A stretch of DNA of 64,000 nt from Candidatus Krumholzibacteriota bacterium (GTDB lineage Bacteria; Krumholzibacteriota; Krumholzibacteriia; JAJRXK01): the NCBI GenBank assembly GCA_029262065.1, contig JAJDAC010000027.1:310001-374000 (forward strand). Reading direction: 5' to 3'. A program made the position numbers and the translations under genes. The notes under the pieces are model-generated. The model saw nothing but the letters and a program-made list of their open reading frames with translations. It was not told the origin of the DNA and did not search any database. Of the stretch, positions 16,580 to 25,011 are shown in pieces. Position 1 is the stretch's first letter. Every line of letters begins with the position of its first letter.

Positions 16580-18472
16580 ATGCTGAAACCATCTATCTTG
16601 TTGTCGATTATTGCGTTAGCTGTAGTGGCCGCGCGCGTGGCCAGCGGCGCCACGACTCCCCTCGTACCCCACGATCAGGTTGTCCACGAGGTCTACGGAT
16701 TCCTGGTCAGCGACGTGGGCACCAACGGGATCCTCACCGAGGACAACGATCCGCTGGGCGATCCCGTGCCGCCGTACTTCTACCATTACGCGATCTGGCA
16801 CACGAACAATCTCGAGAGCAGCCTGGTTGGATACCCCGGCTACGCCAGCATCAGCTACCCCGGGTACACCATGAGCATCGCCATAGACGCCTTCCTGGCG
16901 TACTGGGCGTACAGCGGGAACCCGCAGGCGTTGGCCAGGGCTCGCCAGGCCGCCGACTGGTTGCTGCCACGTCGTACGCCGGCCGCCGATACCTACGGTA
17001 ATTGGGTATACAGCACTCAGACCGACGGCGTCATGGGCGGCGGCTTCGACGGTGAAGCCATCATGAGTGACAAGTCCGGTATGTTCGGACGCCGGTTGCT
17101 ACGGTTGTTCGATGCCACCGGCGAAATCGCCTACTTCAACACCGCGGTGGAGATCGCCGACACGTACGTGGCCACTCAGCTTACCGGGGGAGTTGAAGAC
17201 GACGGCCGCTGGCCGTATCGCGTTCGCCCTGCCGATGGCCTGGTCATCCAGGACTACACCAGCCATCTGATTCCGGCCACGCGACTGCTGGAAGAACTCG
17301 AGCTGCGACTGCCCGGCAACGGTTACGGTCTGGCGGCGCAACGCGCCTGGGACTGGTTGCTGAACAACCCCCTCGAGCCCACCAGCGCCGACTACATGCA
17401 CTGGGAAGGCTTCTACGAAGACATCGGTACGGCCTCGGTCGGGTTGCACGACCACTACGGCGCCGAGAGCACGCTGGCCGAGTTGGTGCTACGCAACCAA
17501 CCCGGCGACCTAGACCTGGCCATCGACATACTGAATTGGTCCACGAATCGATACCTGGCCCCCAACGGCTTGATGGACGGTGGCGGATTGTATGCGCCCG
17601 CCTTGCTCGAATGGGATGCATGGCTCAACTCCACGTACGCCGCCACCGGACAGTGGGGCTACGTAAATCTCCTGCTCGATCGCGCTACCGAAGGCACTCC
17701 GCTGCACGATCCGTCGTGGCGCACGGACGGGCTGCAGGCATTGCACAACCTCACCTACGGACAGGAGGTTCCGCCTCCCGGTGACGATGGCCGCATGCTT
17801 ACGACCATTCGCGAGCTGATCGAACCCAGCTTCGGGCGCGAAACCTGGTACGAGCAGAATTTCAACACGCTCATCTACCTGTTGTGGTCCATGCCGCTCG
17901 CGCCGGAGCTGGCCCCCAACGACGAGAGCCACCTGATTGGCTTCACCGGCGGAGAACTACAGGCCATCGATTACCAGACGGTGCGCATCAACACGCGATG
18001 GTCGGGCGCCGGAGTCGCTACCTTCAAGCTGTCGCAGATTCCGGTAAGCGTGCGCTTGGGATCGCAGTGGCATGCAATTCCGCAGGCTGGCGTGTGGTCG
18101 TGGGATGCCGCCACGAGTGTGCTGGTTGTGGAACATGCCGGCGGCGAAGTCGAGATCGCGCTGGGCGGATTGACCACCACCGACATCCCCTCGCAGGTAG
18201 CGCAGTGGTCGGCTCCGTATCCCAATCCGTTCAATCCCCGGATCACCTTCGAGGTATCGCTGAAGCGAGCCAGCGATGTGGACGTTTCGATCTTCGATGC
18301 CCGGGGACGGTTGGTGCGTCGGTTGGCAAGGAACGAGTTGTCGCCCGGCACCCACCAGATTGTCTGGAACGGAGCCACCCCGACCGGCGTCGAGGTGGCA
18401 AGTGGTGTGTACCGTGTGGTTCTGTCGGCGGGCGACGGCCGGGAAACGCGAACGATATCGTTGGTGCGCTAG
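16580..18472 (+). CDS. secreted alpha-toroid (six-hairpin-like) protein with FlgD-like sorting domain
   Basis: 630 residues. A signal peptide (LLSIIALAVVAARVASGA) is followed by about 400 residues of helical repeats with aromatic-rich turns (YHYAIWHTNN, WAYSGNPQALARARQAADWLL, YFNTAVEIADTYVATQL). These resemble the (alpha/alpha)6 barrels of six-hairpin glycosidases and C5-epimerases. About residues 550-630 form a FlgD-like Ig domain: PYPNPFNPRITFEV, then FDARGRLVRRL, then SGVYRVVLSAGD. This type of domain is a C-terminal sorting signal in FCB-type bacteria. A carbohydrate-active function is inferred from fold only; no catalytic residue is assigned. Confidence 0.65.
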   Translation: MLKPSILLSIIALAVVAARVASGATTPLVPHDQVVHEVYGFLVSDVGTNGILTEDNDPLGDPVPPYFYHYAIWHTNNLESSLVGYPGYASISYPGYTMSIAIDAFLAYWAYSGNPQALARARQAADWLLPRRTPAADTYGNWVYSTQTDGVMGGGFDGEAIMSDKSGMFGRRLLRLFDATGEIAYFNTAVEIADTYVATQLTGGVEDDGRWPYRVRPADGLVIQDYTSHLIPATRLLEELELRLPGNGYGLAAQRAWDWLLNNPLEPTSADYMHWEGFYEDIGTASVGLHDHYGAESTLAELVLRNQPGDLDLAIDILNWSTNRYLAPNGLMDGGGLYAPALLEWDAWLNSTYAATGQWGYVNLLLDRATEGTPLHDPSWRTDGLQALHNLTYGQEVPPPGDDGRMLTTIRELIEPSFGRETWYEQNFNTLIYLLWSMPLAPELAPNDESHLIGFTGGELQAIDYQTVRINTRWSGAGVATFKLSQIPVSVRLGSQWHAIPQAGVWSWDAATSVLVVEHAGGEVEIALGGLTTTDIPSQVAQWSAPYPNPFNPRITFEVSLKRASDVDVSIFDARGRLVRRLARNELSPGTHQIVWNGATPTGVEVASGVYRVVLSAGDGRETRTISLVR

Positions 18473-18498
18473 CGCCGCACCCAGCACGGTCGAAGCAA

Positions 18499-19935
18499 CT
18501 AACGAAGCACGGTGATCTTCGACTTTACCTGCAGTGTGCTCGATCGCAGGCTGGCGAAGTAGGTGCCGGCGCTCACTGTGCGGCCTAGGTCGTCTCGCCC
18601 GTCCCACGACAGTTCATGGAGTCCGGCTTCAAACTGACGGCTGGCGAGGCTTCGAACGCGTCGACCCTTCAGGTCAAAGATGTCCACGCTGGCGTCCGCG
18701 CCTACGCTCAACGAAAAGGCCAGGGTGGTGCGCCCACTGGTGGGGTTTGGCGCCACCAGGAGGGACCGCGTCACCGCAAGGACCGGTGCCGAAGTAACCT
18801 GGCAGGCATCGCCCGTGCCGTCGCCGTCGGTATCGGTTTGGTCGGGGTTGTACGTGCTGGGGCAATTGTCACACTCCGAGCCCAGGGCGTCGTCGTCGGG
18901 ATCGAGCCGGTCGGGACACAGCAGTGGGAAGCAGTTGTCCGGGGGCGTGGTTTCGACAGAAGCGAAGGTCCCGTCGAACACGACCTGGTTGCTTCCCAGG
19001 GTCGCGCCGTTGACGCGCAAGCGGATCTCGTACGGTGGTATGAGGCCGGGGTCGACGACTCGTATCTCGACTGCACCGATCGACGACAGGTGCGGGAACG
19101 CCGAGAAACGCTCCAGGAACCAATTGGTGGGTACGTCGACGAAGTTGCCGTCGCAGGTATTCGATGCCTCAACCACCAACGTGGAGAACGACGGAATGAC
19201 CGCGCGAATATCCAGCCCGAACTCGTCGGCACGCTCTATTTCGTGGATGAACGCAAAGGGCTCGCTCGACGAGTATCCGTGCGCCAGGCCCAGAAAGTCG
19301 CCGTCGAACGAATCCGTGCCTACATCAACCGCGGTTATCTGCAGGAAGCCCATGCTTCGCCCGCCGTTCAGCGGTGGGAAGAGATAGTCGGCCAATGGCA
19401 GATTGATTTCTTCCATCGGCAGGATACTACCGACCGTCCACTTACCCGACGCGACCATTCCGTAGGCGCCCTGACTGGAAATGCTCATCGTCAGGTGGGT
19501 CACCTCGGCATTCACGCTTGTGTACGCGGTGCGCGTCAGGTCACTGAATGTAAGAATGGGCCCCGGGGTCTTCTTCCAACCCGCGTCGGCCAGTTGTTGG
19601 ATGATGTAGGCGGTGGCTTGGTTCACCGACGTGGGAACAGGCCCGGTAAAGCTCGTGCCGGGAAACGTCTTGGCAATCTTGATCGCCTTTTCGATGCCAC
19701 AGGCCGTCAGTGCCTTGTGGATCTTCTCGATTTCCGCATAGGCCCAGGGATCGTTGGTGGCCGGTGCGAAGTTGCGAATTGCAGACGCGTCGTCCACGTA
19801 GTCGACACAGTCGAGTGCGTCGCAGAAAAACCAGATGGCTTGAGCCGGGGTTGTCGCCAGCACGAGTGCGACAATCAACTTCAGGGGGACAAGTAGCAGA
19901 GCGATGCGCGGGGATCGTTCGAAGGAGGGATGCAT
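18499..19935 (-). CDS. secreted protein with Ca-binding thrombospondin-type-3-like repeat and FlgD-like sorting domain
   Basis: 478 residues from ATG 19935, preceded by GGAGGA. Signal peptide residues are LLVPLKLIVALVLATTPAQA. The N-terminal 330 residues match no family I know. They are followed by an Asp-rich segment (RLDPDDDALGSECDNCPST, then NPDQTDTDGDGTGDACQ), the pattern of calcium-binding thrombospondin type 3 repeats. The C-terminal 80 residues are a FlgD-like sorting domain (VAPNPTSGRTTLAF, FDLKGRRVRSL, SAGTYFASL). It probably sits at the cell surface. It converges on the preceding toroid-protein gene with a 26-nt gap. Confidence 0.65.
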   Translation of the reverse strand: MHPSFERSPRIALLLVPLKLIVALVLATTPAQAIWFFCDALDCVDYVDDASAIRNFAPATNDPWAYAEIEKIHKALTACGIEKAIKIAKTFPGTSFTGPVPTSVNQATAYIIQQLADAGWKKTPGPILTFSDLTRTAYTSVNAEVTHLTMSISSQGAYGMVASGKWTVGSILPMEEINLPLADYLFPPLNGGRSMGFLQITAVDVGTDSFDGDFLGLAHGYSSSEPFAFIHEIERADEFGLDIRAVIPSFSTLVVEASNTCDGNFVDVPTNWFLERFSAFPHLSSIGAVEIRVVDPGLIPPYEIRLRVNGATLGSNQVVFDGTFASVETTPPDNCFPLLCPDRLDPDDDALGSECDNCPSTYNPDQTDTDGDGTGDACQVTSAPVLAVTRSLLVAPNPTSGRTTLAFSLSVGADASVDIFDLKGRRVRSLASRQFEAGLHELSWDGRDDLGRTVSAGTYFASLRSSTLQVKSKITVLR

Positions 19936-20239
19936 GGGTCCTCCAGGGGTTTGGGATGTGCCGACGGCTGGCCCGCCGTATCGGCAAGCCATATTGTAAA
20001 CGCATGTAATCTTCATTGCAATAAAATACGAATCAAGGAAGTACTTTCAAGCTTGTAATCTTAGGTGTTTCGCCCATAAGCCATCCCACGGCTGCCGGAG
20101 TAAAGGGCTATGAATAAATGCCTTACCGGGTCACGTGTGGGAGGGGCCAGGACACCATTTGGACGTATCAAATAGCCCCTCCGGCCGCACCTTTGGTTCG
20201 ACAGGTGCGGTAACTGACTCGGTCCGGGGGATGCGACCA
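19936..20239. other. divergent intergenic region with hairpins
   Basis: 304 bp between two divergent secreted-protein genes. It holds an AT-rich segment with two GTAATCTT direct repeats and an 8-bp inverted repeat GGAGGGGC/GCCCCTCC (20140-20147 and 20175-20182). A perfect hairpin CCGCACCT/AGGTGCGG lies at 20185-20210. The segment 20158-20210 resembles 33626-33684; see the separate entries. Confidence 0.5.
20158..20210. repeat. conserved intergenic element, copy A
   Basis: This stretch aligns with 33626-33684. The two share TTTGGA, a CGT-TATCA block, AGCCCC, then CCGCACCTT-GGT-TCGACAG and GTGCG. The 3' half forms a perfect 8-bp hairpin. Both copies lie in gaps between divergent genes, one of which encodes a FlgD-domain exported protein. 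It may be a cis-regulatory RNA, a protein-binding site or a dispersed repeat. The orientation of action is unknown. Confidence 0.45.
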
Positions 20240-21418
20240 ATGTTTCTGAGATGGAAGTGGCTGGGCTTGGCCGTTGTTCTGGCCGGGGCGGCCTGCAGCG
20301 AAGACACGACCGGCCCGGGGGATCCGGGGCCCATCGTCGAGACTTCCGGCGCGCTCCAGCTCGAGCGCTTTCGAGAGGGTGGAACCGGCAACATCGTGCC
20401 CGTGTTCGCAGAGTCGGGTACCGGGTTCGATGCGGCTGAAGTCGACAGTCCGGCGGCGGTGAACGATCCCAATCGCGTCGATCCCTTTCTCTTGTACTAC
20501 GAGGCAAGCAGTTCGCAGTCGGTTTCGACCATTGGTCTGATCACCGCCGGTGACCCAACATTGCAAACCATCGTCACGAGCCGCATGCAGGTGGTGGGGT
20601 TGGGAGACCCGGGGTCGCCCTACGCACTGGGAGCCACCGACCCGACAGTGGTGGTGGACGCGCGCGCATCGGAGAACCCGCCGGTGCGCGGAGCAAGATA
20701 CAAGATGTGGTTCGAGGGCCGCGGCGGCGTCGGCGGTGATGAAAGTACGATCATGTTCTCCACTTCCGCTGATGGTGTTACCTGGGGTGAATTCTTTCCC
20801 TGCTCGGGGTTTTCCAACGTTGGCTTCGCTTCGGTTCGGGTAGCCGACCCCACCGTGGTTCTCGAGAACAACGTCTTCAAGATGTGGTTCGAGGCCATCG
20901 ATTCGCGCGAGGGAAACAGCGATGGACCCGGCACCATTGGTTACGCCGAGTCCGCGAATGGGCTCACATGGACGATCCGGGATGCGGCGGGCAACGAGGG
21001 CGCGGCCGCGGGGCCGGTTTTCAGTGCCGATGGAACCGGCTTCGACGCGCTGGGCGTCAACGCGCCGGGCGTGTTCGTGGATACCAACGCGAAGACACCA
21101 GGTGAACGCTACCTCATGATGTACGAGGCGGCCGCATCGAGCGTGGATCGCGAAAACCGTCTGGGGTTGGCCACGAGCAGCGACGGATTGACCTGGTCGC
21201 GTTTGGACCTTCCGGTACTCACGCCAAGTTCAGACAATCTGAGTCCCCTGCCGTTTGACTCCGGCGACCTGGAACACCCTTGCCTGCTGATCGACCCCGC
21301 GCTTGATTCTGCCGACAGCCGCTGGATGACGCTGTACTACACCGGCGATGGAGAGTCCGGTGGTTCGCCCAACCGAATCGGTTTGGCGTTCGGTCGAAGA
21401 CAGTTGGACGCGGAGTAG
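20240..21418 (+). CDS. lipoprotein with GH32/GH43-like beta-propeller repeats
   Basis: 392 residues from ATG 20240, chosen because a GGGGG sequence is correctly spaced for it and not for ATG 20231. The lipobox is LAGAAC. The mature part has repeated blade-like segments: GTGFDAAEVDSPAAVND / GTGFDALGVNAPGVFVD, DPTVVVDARA / DPTVVLENNVFKMWFEA, and YKMWFEGRGG. These resemble the five-bladed propellers of GH32/43/117-type proteins. No complete catalytic triad is identified, so a glycan-binding or structural role is as likely as hydrolysis. Confidence 0.6.
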   Translation: MFLRWKWLGLAVVLAGAACSEDTTGPGDPGPIVETSGALQLERFREGGTGNIVPVFAESGTGFDAAEVDSPAAVNDPNRVDPFLLYYEASSSQSVSTIGLITAGDPTLQTIVTSRMQVVGLGDPGSPYALGATDPTVVVDARASENPPVRGARYKMWFEGRGGVGGDESTIMFSTSADGVTWGEFFPCSGFSNVGFASVRVADPTVVLENNVFKMWFEAIDSREGNSDGPGTIGYAESANGLTWTIRDAAGNEGAAAGPVFSADGTGFDALGVNAPGVFVDTNAKTPGERYLMMYEAAASSVDRENRLGLATSSDGLTWSRLDLPVLTPSSDNLSPLPFDSGDLEHPCLLIDPALDSADSRWMTLYYTGDGESGGSPNRIGLAFGRRQLDAE

Positions 21419-21450
21419 AAAACCTCCGCGCGCGCCTGCCCGCCGAGCCC

Positions 21451-22146
21451 CTACCAGGGCACGAGTGTACGGTCGCGAAACATGAGGCCGGTGGGACCAT
21501 CGTCGGGCAACGTAGCCAGCCAGATGGGCGTGTCAGCGCCCTCTTCTGGCGTGCGCGTTGCGCTGGCGCCACCCATGCGGGTGCGAACCCAGCCTGGCCC
21601 GGCCGCGTTGACCTTGACCGCTGGACCCAACCATTGCGCCAACGTCAGGGTGACGGCATTCAACGTGGCCTTGCTGATGGAGTAGGCGGGCGGCCCGGTG
21701 AGGCCTTCTTCGAAGGAACCCCATCCGGACGAGACATTCACCACGCGCCCCCACCCACGCTCCTTCATGCCGGCCCCCAGTTCCTGAACCAAAGCAAACG
21801 GTGCGACGGCGTTCACCGCCAGAGAGCGCTCGAGGTCCTCGATGCTCACATCGGCCCCGTAGTGATCGATCAGGACCCCGGCATTGTTTACAAGGATGTC
21901 CACCGGACCATGCTCGGCCTCTATTTCACGAACGCGGACTCGCGCTTCGTCCGGTGAAGAAAGGTCCAGAGCCACTCCCACCGTGCCGCGACCGATATCG
22001 GACGCACACGCCACGGCATCGTCGGCCAGTCGAGCCGCCGCGAGCAGCATGATGTCGCCGCGCGCGGCCAAGCCCTTCGCGATGGCCAGGCCAATACCTC
22101 GGTTGGATCCGGTTACGAGCGCCGTGCGGCGGTGCTTTGTACTCAT
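21451..22146 (-). CDS. short-chain dehydrogenase/reductase (SDR)
   Basis: 231 residues. Classical SDR motifs: cofactor-binding VTGSNRGIGLAIA (TGxxxGIG), DILVNNAGV (NNAG), VVNVSSGWG with the catalytic Ser, and YSISKATLN (YxxxK), followed by NAAGPGWVRTRMGG. It is probably NADP-dependent given the Asn-Arg after TGS. The substrate is unknown; the shape is that of carbonyl-reductase-like SDRs. Convergent with the propeller lipoprotein (32-nt gap); its start lies 31 nt downstream of the AlgE-like gene's stop, so it may be the last cistron of the long leftward operon. Confidence 0.9.
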   Translation of the reverse strand: MSTKHRRTALVTGSNRGIGLAIAKGLAARGDIMLLAAARLADDAVACASDIGRGTVGVALDLSSPDEARVRVREIEAEHGPVDILVNNAGVLIDHYGADVSIEDLERSLAVNAVAPFALVQELGAGMKERGWGRVVNVSSGWGSFEEGLTGPPAYSISKATLNAVTLTLAQWLGPAVKVNAAGPGWVRTRMGGASATRTPEEGADTPIWLATLPDDGPTGLMFRDRTLVPW

Positions 22147-22177
22147 TGGATTTCCTGCGATTCGAGCCGTGGTCCCC

Positions 22178-23929
22178 CTAGAATTCCCAACGCACCTGTA
22201 GCCGCTGTCCCAGCGCCCGGGAAGGGTCGCCCAGGAACGCCGCGCCGGGTCGGAAGTAGCCTAGACGATACGTCAGATGCAGGCTTTCGAACACTTCGCG
22301 GATTCCCACTGCAACGTCGAGCGCCCAACCCAGATTCGCGGTGTCGCCATCGAGCGGTTTTTCCACAACGCGCAGGTCACTGCGATCGAATTCGTCGATC
22401 ACACGGTGTTGCGAGTAGCCGTGCCAGATCGCGTCGAATGACACTCGTCGGAAAGGAAGCATTCCCGCACCCACCGACACCACTTCGATGTTGGCCAACT
22501 CGGGATCGAGGACTTCGCCGAAGTGTTGGAAATTCGAATGCCCCCATAGTCGAGACGAGTTGTCCTGGTAGCCGGTCTGGCGAAACCCTTCTGAGTTCTG
22601 GGTATCCGGGTCGTCCCCGGAGCCACGCGCGTAGCCAGCCCACAGCCAGGGGGAGAGCGGCAGATCAAAGCGTCTGCCGAGACCCAGATCAACGGCGTAG
22701 CCGCGCTGCGGCCGGTCCTTGTCCTCGCCCCGCAGTAGGCTGGCAATGGTCCAGACGTGCCAATCGCCCCCCAGGCGACTGTGCGCGGCCACGCCGAAGT
22801 AGACGGGCTCGCGATTGCGTGCGTCGGAGTCCCAACGGCGCATCGCGAAAACCGAAGCATGGTCGTGGTCGGTGGCAATGGCATGGACCTGAACCAGTAG
22901 ATCGGTCCAGGTCTTGATGCGTTCCTTCAACGGCACGACGGGAGCCACGAACGTGCCCTCCAGCACGAACGGGCGAGCCTGGTACAGATACAAGCGCGCC
23001 GCATCCACGTAGTCATCGAACAGGAATTCGCGCTCGTCGCGCAGGCGTTGCTTGCCCACGCGGTACCCCAGGCGTCGGCCAGCTACGTCCTGGTGGGCTA
23101 CGTAGAACTGGCGCAGCTCACCCTGAACATCGTTGCTCACGCCTTCGGTGGCCGGCTCACGCTGGTAGAGGTAGCTCGCGCTCAGATTCGCCTGGGTGAA
23201 GAACTTCAGATTGGGGCGTAGCGTCACCAGCGATTCCAGTCGCAAACTGGGCTCGGTAGTTCCCGTTCGTTCCTTGTTGTCCAGGGAATAGCCCGACTCC
23301 TCGCGCACGTCTTCGCGCACGCTGCCCGAAAGGAATGCGCTGTCCCCAAGGCGAATGGTGTAGTTGCCATCCGCCACATCGTCCTCGCTTTTGAGGTCGT
23401 CGAAGAGAAGCTTCAGGAGGTCGTCCTCTTCGGTGGCGAAACCCGTTGCCTCGGCCACGCGAACCAACCGCCCCCCTATGTAGAACCCGTCCGGCGGCAA
23501 CACGCGCTCTGCCGTGCCCTTGATCTTCACGCTGGGTTTTACGTCCTCCGTTTCGACCCGTCGCGCCAACCAGACGCCGCCGCTACGCTCGCGTACCGTA
23601 ACTTCAACCCATTCACCGACAAGCCGCGGCAGCATCGACGCCGTGCCCGAACCAGAAAACTCGGTCTTCCTGGTCACGGCGAGGCGCCAGCCCAACAATT
23701 CCAGGTAGTCCTCGCCAACCGCCCGCAGGCGCCCTCGCAGCTTCAGGCTCCGCGGCTTCAATAGCAACTCGACGTCGCTGGCCACGAATACGCCCGCCGA
23801 ATCCAGGTCGCCCTCGATTTCCACACCGCGCCCCTCGACCAGCCCCGCCGGCATTTCGGCCACGGCCGCACCCGCCATCGCGGCTATGAGCCAGAACAGA
23901 GCGAATGTTGTTCGTGCCGTTCTGCTCAT
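22178..23929 (-). CDS. outer-membrane beta-barrel, alginate-export (AlgE)-like, with DUF5666-like N-terminal part
   Basis: 583 residues with a signal peptide (TTFALFWLIAAMAGAAVA). Residues about 25-170 contain two small OB-like beta domains (GDLDSAGVFVASDVELL, WVEVTVRERSGGVWLARRVE) of the DUF5666 kind. From about 190 onward the pattern is an alginate_exp-type barrel: VTLRPNLKFFTQANLSA, LGYRVGKQRLRDEREFLFDD, WLWAGYARGSGDDPDTQNS with FRQTGYQDNSSRLWG, and a terminal aromatic (VRWEF). It probably forms the outer-membrane exit for a polymer made by the operon. Its ATG overlaps the stop of the phosphotransferase gene. Confidence 0.78.
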   Translation of the reverse strand: MSRTARTTFALFWLIAAMAGAAVAEMPAGLVEGRGVEIEGDLDSAGVFVASDVELLLKPRSLKLRGRLRAVGEDYLELLGWRLAVTRKTEFSGSGTASMLPRLVGEWVEVTVRERSGGVWLARRVETEDVKPSVKIKGTAERVLPPDGFYIGGRLVRVAEATGFATEEDDLLKLLFDDLKSEDDVADGNYTIRLGDSAFLSGSVREDVREESGYSLDNKERTGTTEPSLRLESLVTLRPNLKFFTQANLSASYLYQREPATEGVSNDVQGELRQFYVAHQDVAGRRLGYRVGKQRLRDEREFLFDDYVDAARLYLYQARPFVLEGTFVAPVVPLKERIKTWTDLLVQVHAIATDHDHASVFAMRRWDSDARNREPVYFGVAAHSRLGGDWHVWTIASLLRGEDKDRPQRGYAVDLGLGRRFDLPLSPWLWAGYARGSGDDPDTQNSEGFRQTGYQDNSSRLWGHSNFQHFGEVLDPELANIEVVSVGAGMLPFRRVSFDAIWHGYSQHRVIDEFDRSDLRVVEKPLDGDTANLGWALDVAVGIREVFESLHLTYRLGYFRPGAAFLGDPSRALGQRLQVRWEF

Positions 23930-25011
23930 GACGCCACCGCCTGCAAGAGCTCCCGACTCTCGTCAGCCAACTGCTCGCAAAGCCACTTCCACTGGGGCCG
24001 ACGCGCGTACACGGCGGCCAAGCGAGCCCGCACCATCCCGCGCCACGCAATCTGATCGTGGGGCGGCCTGTGATGGGGCGGTCTGTCATAGGGCGGCCCG
24101 GCTGCCCGCGAATCCGGGCGCAGGGTTCGCAACCTGAAGTGTTCTTCCAGATTGATGGCGTCGCAACGCGTATCGCCAAGGCTTGCCCCCTCCCAGTCGA
24201 TCAAGGTCCAGCGGCCTTCGGACACGAAGATCTGCTTTTCGTGCAGGTCCCGATGAAGGAAGCCCTCCTGGGTCGTGGGTTCAAACGTCGCCTCGGAAAC
24301 CAACTCTTTCAGATCACGAACGGCCGGTGACACCACCGACGCCTTGTGCAGGAGACGGAGGGTGGCTTCGCGTTCGGAATCCGCGTCGTGACGCGGCAAC
24401 GCCGCGGCCTCGAGCGCCGCCAGGGCCGCCAATGGTGGCCTCGCGTGCACCATGGTATGCAGTTCGTGTCGTTGCCAGAGCGCCTGGCCGGGGCACTCCG
24501 CGGTGGCGAACGCGTTCGCCTCGGGCCAGATAACCGTGGGTCGGGCAAACGCGATCAAGCCGTCCACGGGCAACTGATCCAGCACCGAGAGTGCGCGGCG
24601 AAAGGCGTTTGGCCGGATGAATTTCACATACACGTTGGCCCCACTCGAAAGCTGCACCCGCGCGACCAGGCGTCGGCCTGGCCGGTAGGCCACGGTGACG
24701 CACGACCGGGTCTCATTGTCCAATCTGTCATTCAGCGATCCGTCGGTGAGCATCGCCACTCCCGGCAACCGGGCATCGCAAGCAGGATCGAGCGGATCGA
24801 GGCCAAACCCGCGCGGCCCCTCGACCAGGCGGTAGGCTCCGGCGGTTGTGTCGCCGCGCCGCACCAGGACCCCCACGCTTCCATCGCGCAGGTCGTCCAC
24901 CAGGACTTCGTGTGCCGATGGCTCTCGCGACTTCATTACGCCGGCCCAACCACCGTCCTTGACCAATCTGGTAAAGGTCTCCTCCGCGTACTTCACGGCC
25001 GGCGCGTTCAC
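23926..25011 (-). CDS. APH-fold phosphotransferase, copy 1
   Basis: 361 residues. Aminoglycoside-phosphotransferase/choline-kinase-like fold: YVKFIRPN supplies the nucleotide-lobe Lys, the catalytic loop is LHRDLHEKQIFV, and the metal site is TLIDWEGASLGD (Asp-Trp-Glu in place of Asp-Phe-Asp/Gly). The usual loop Asn is Gln. Placed between glycosyltransferases, an ABC exporter and an outer-membrane channel, it more probably phosphorylates a sugar, polyol or lipid intermediate than an antibiotic. It overlaps both neighbours by 4 nt. The substrate is unknown. Confidence 0.75.
   Translation of the reverse strand: MNAPAVKYAEETFTRLVKDGGWAGVMKSREPSAHEVLVDDLRDGSVGVLVRRGDTTAGAYRLVEGPRGFGLDPLDPACDARLPGVAMLTDGSLNDRLDNETRSCVTVAYRPGRRLVARVQLSSGANVYVKFIRPNAFRRALSVLDQLPVDGLIAFARPTVIWPEANAFATAECPGQALWQRHELHTMVHARPPLAALAALEAAALPRHDADSEREATLRLLHKASVVSPAVRDLKELVSEATFEPTTQEGFLHRDLHEKQIFVSEGRWTLIDWEGASLGDTRCDAINLEEHFRLRTLRPDSRAAGPPYDRPPHHRPPHDQIAWRGMVRARLAAVYARRPQWKWLCEQLADESRELLQAVAS

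Noticed and set aside
20085-20135. Hairpin-rich leader resembling a c-di-GMP (GEMM) riboswitch
   Set aside because: Only short CCGG/TTACCGG pairing is present; the conserved GEMM core and tetraloop receptor are not visible.
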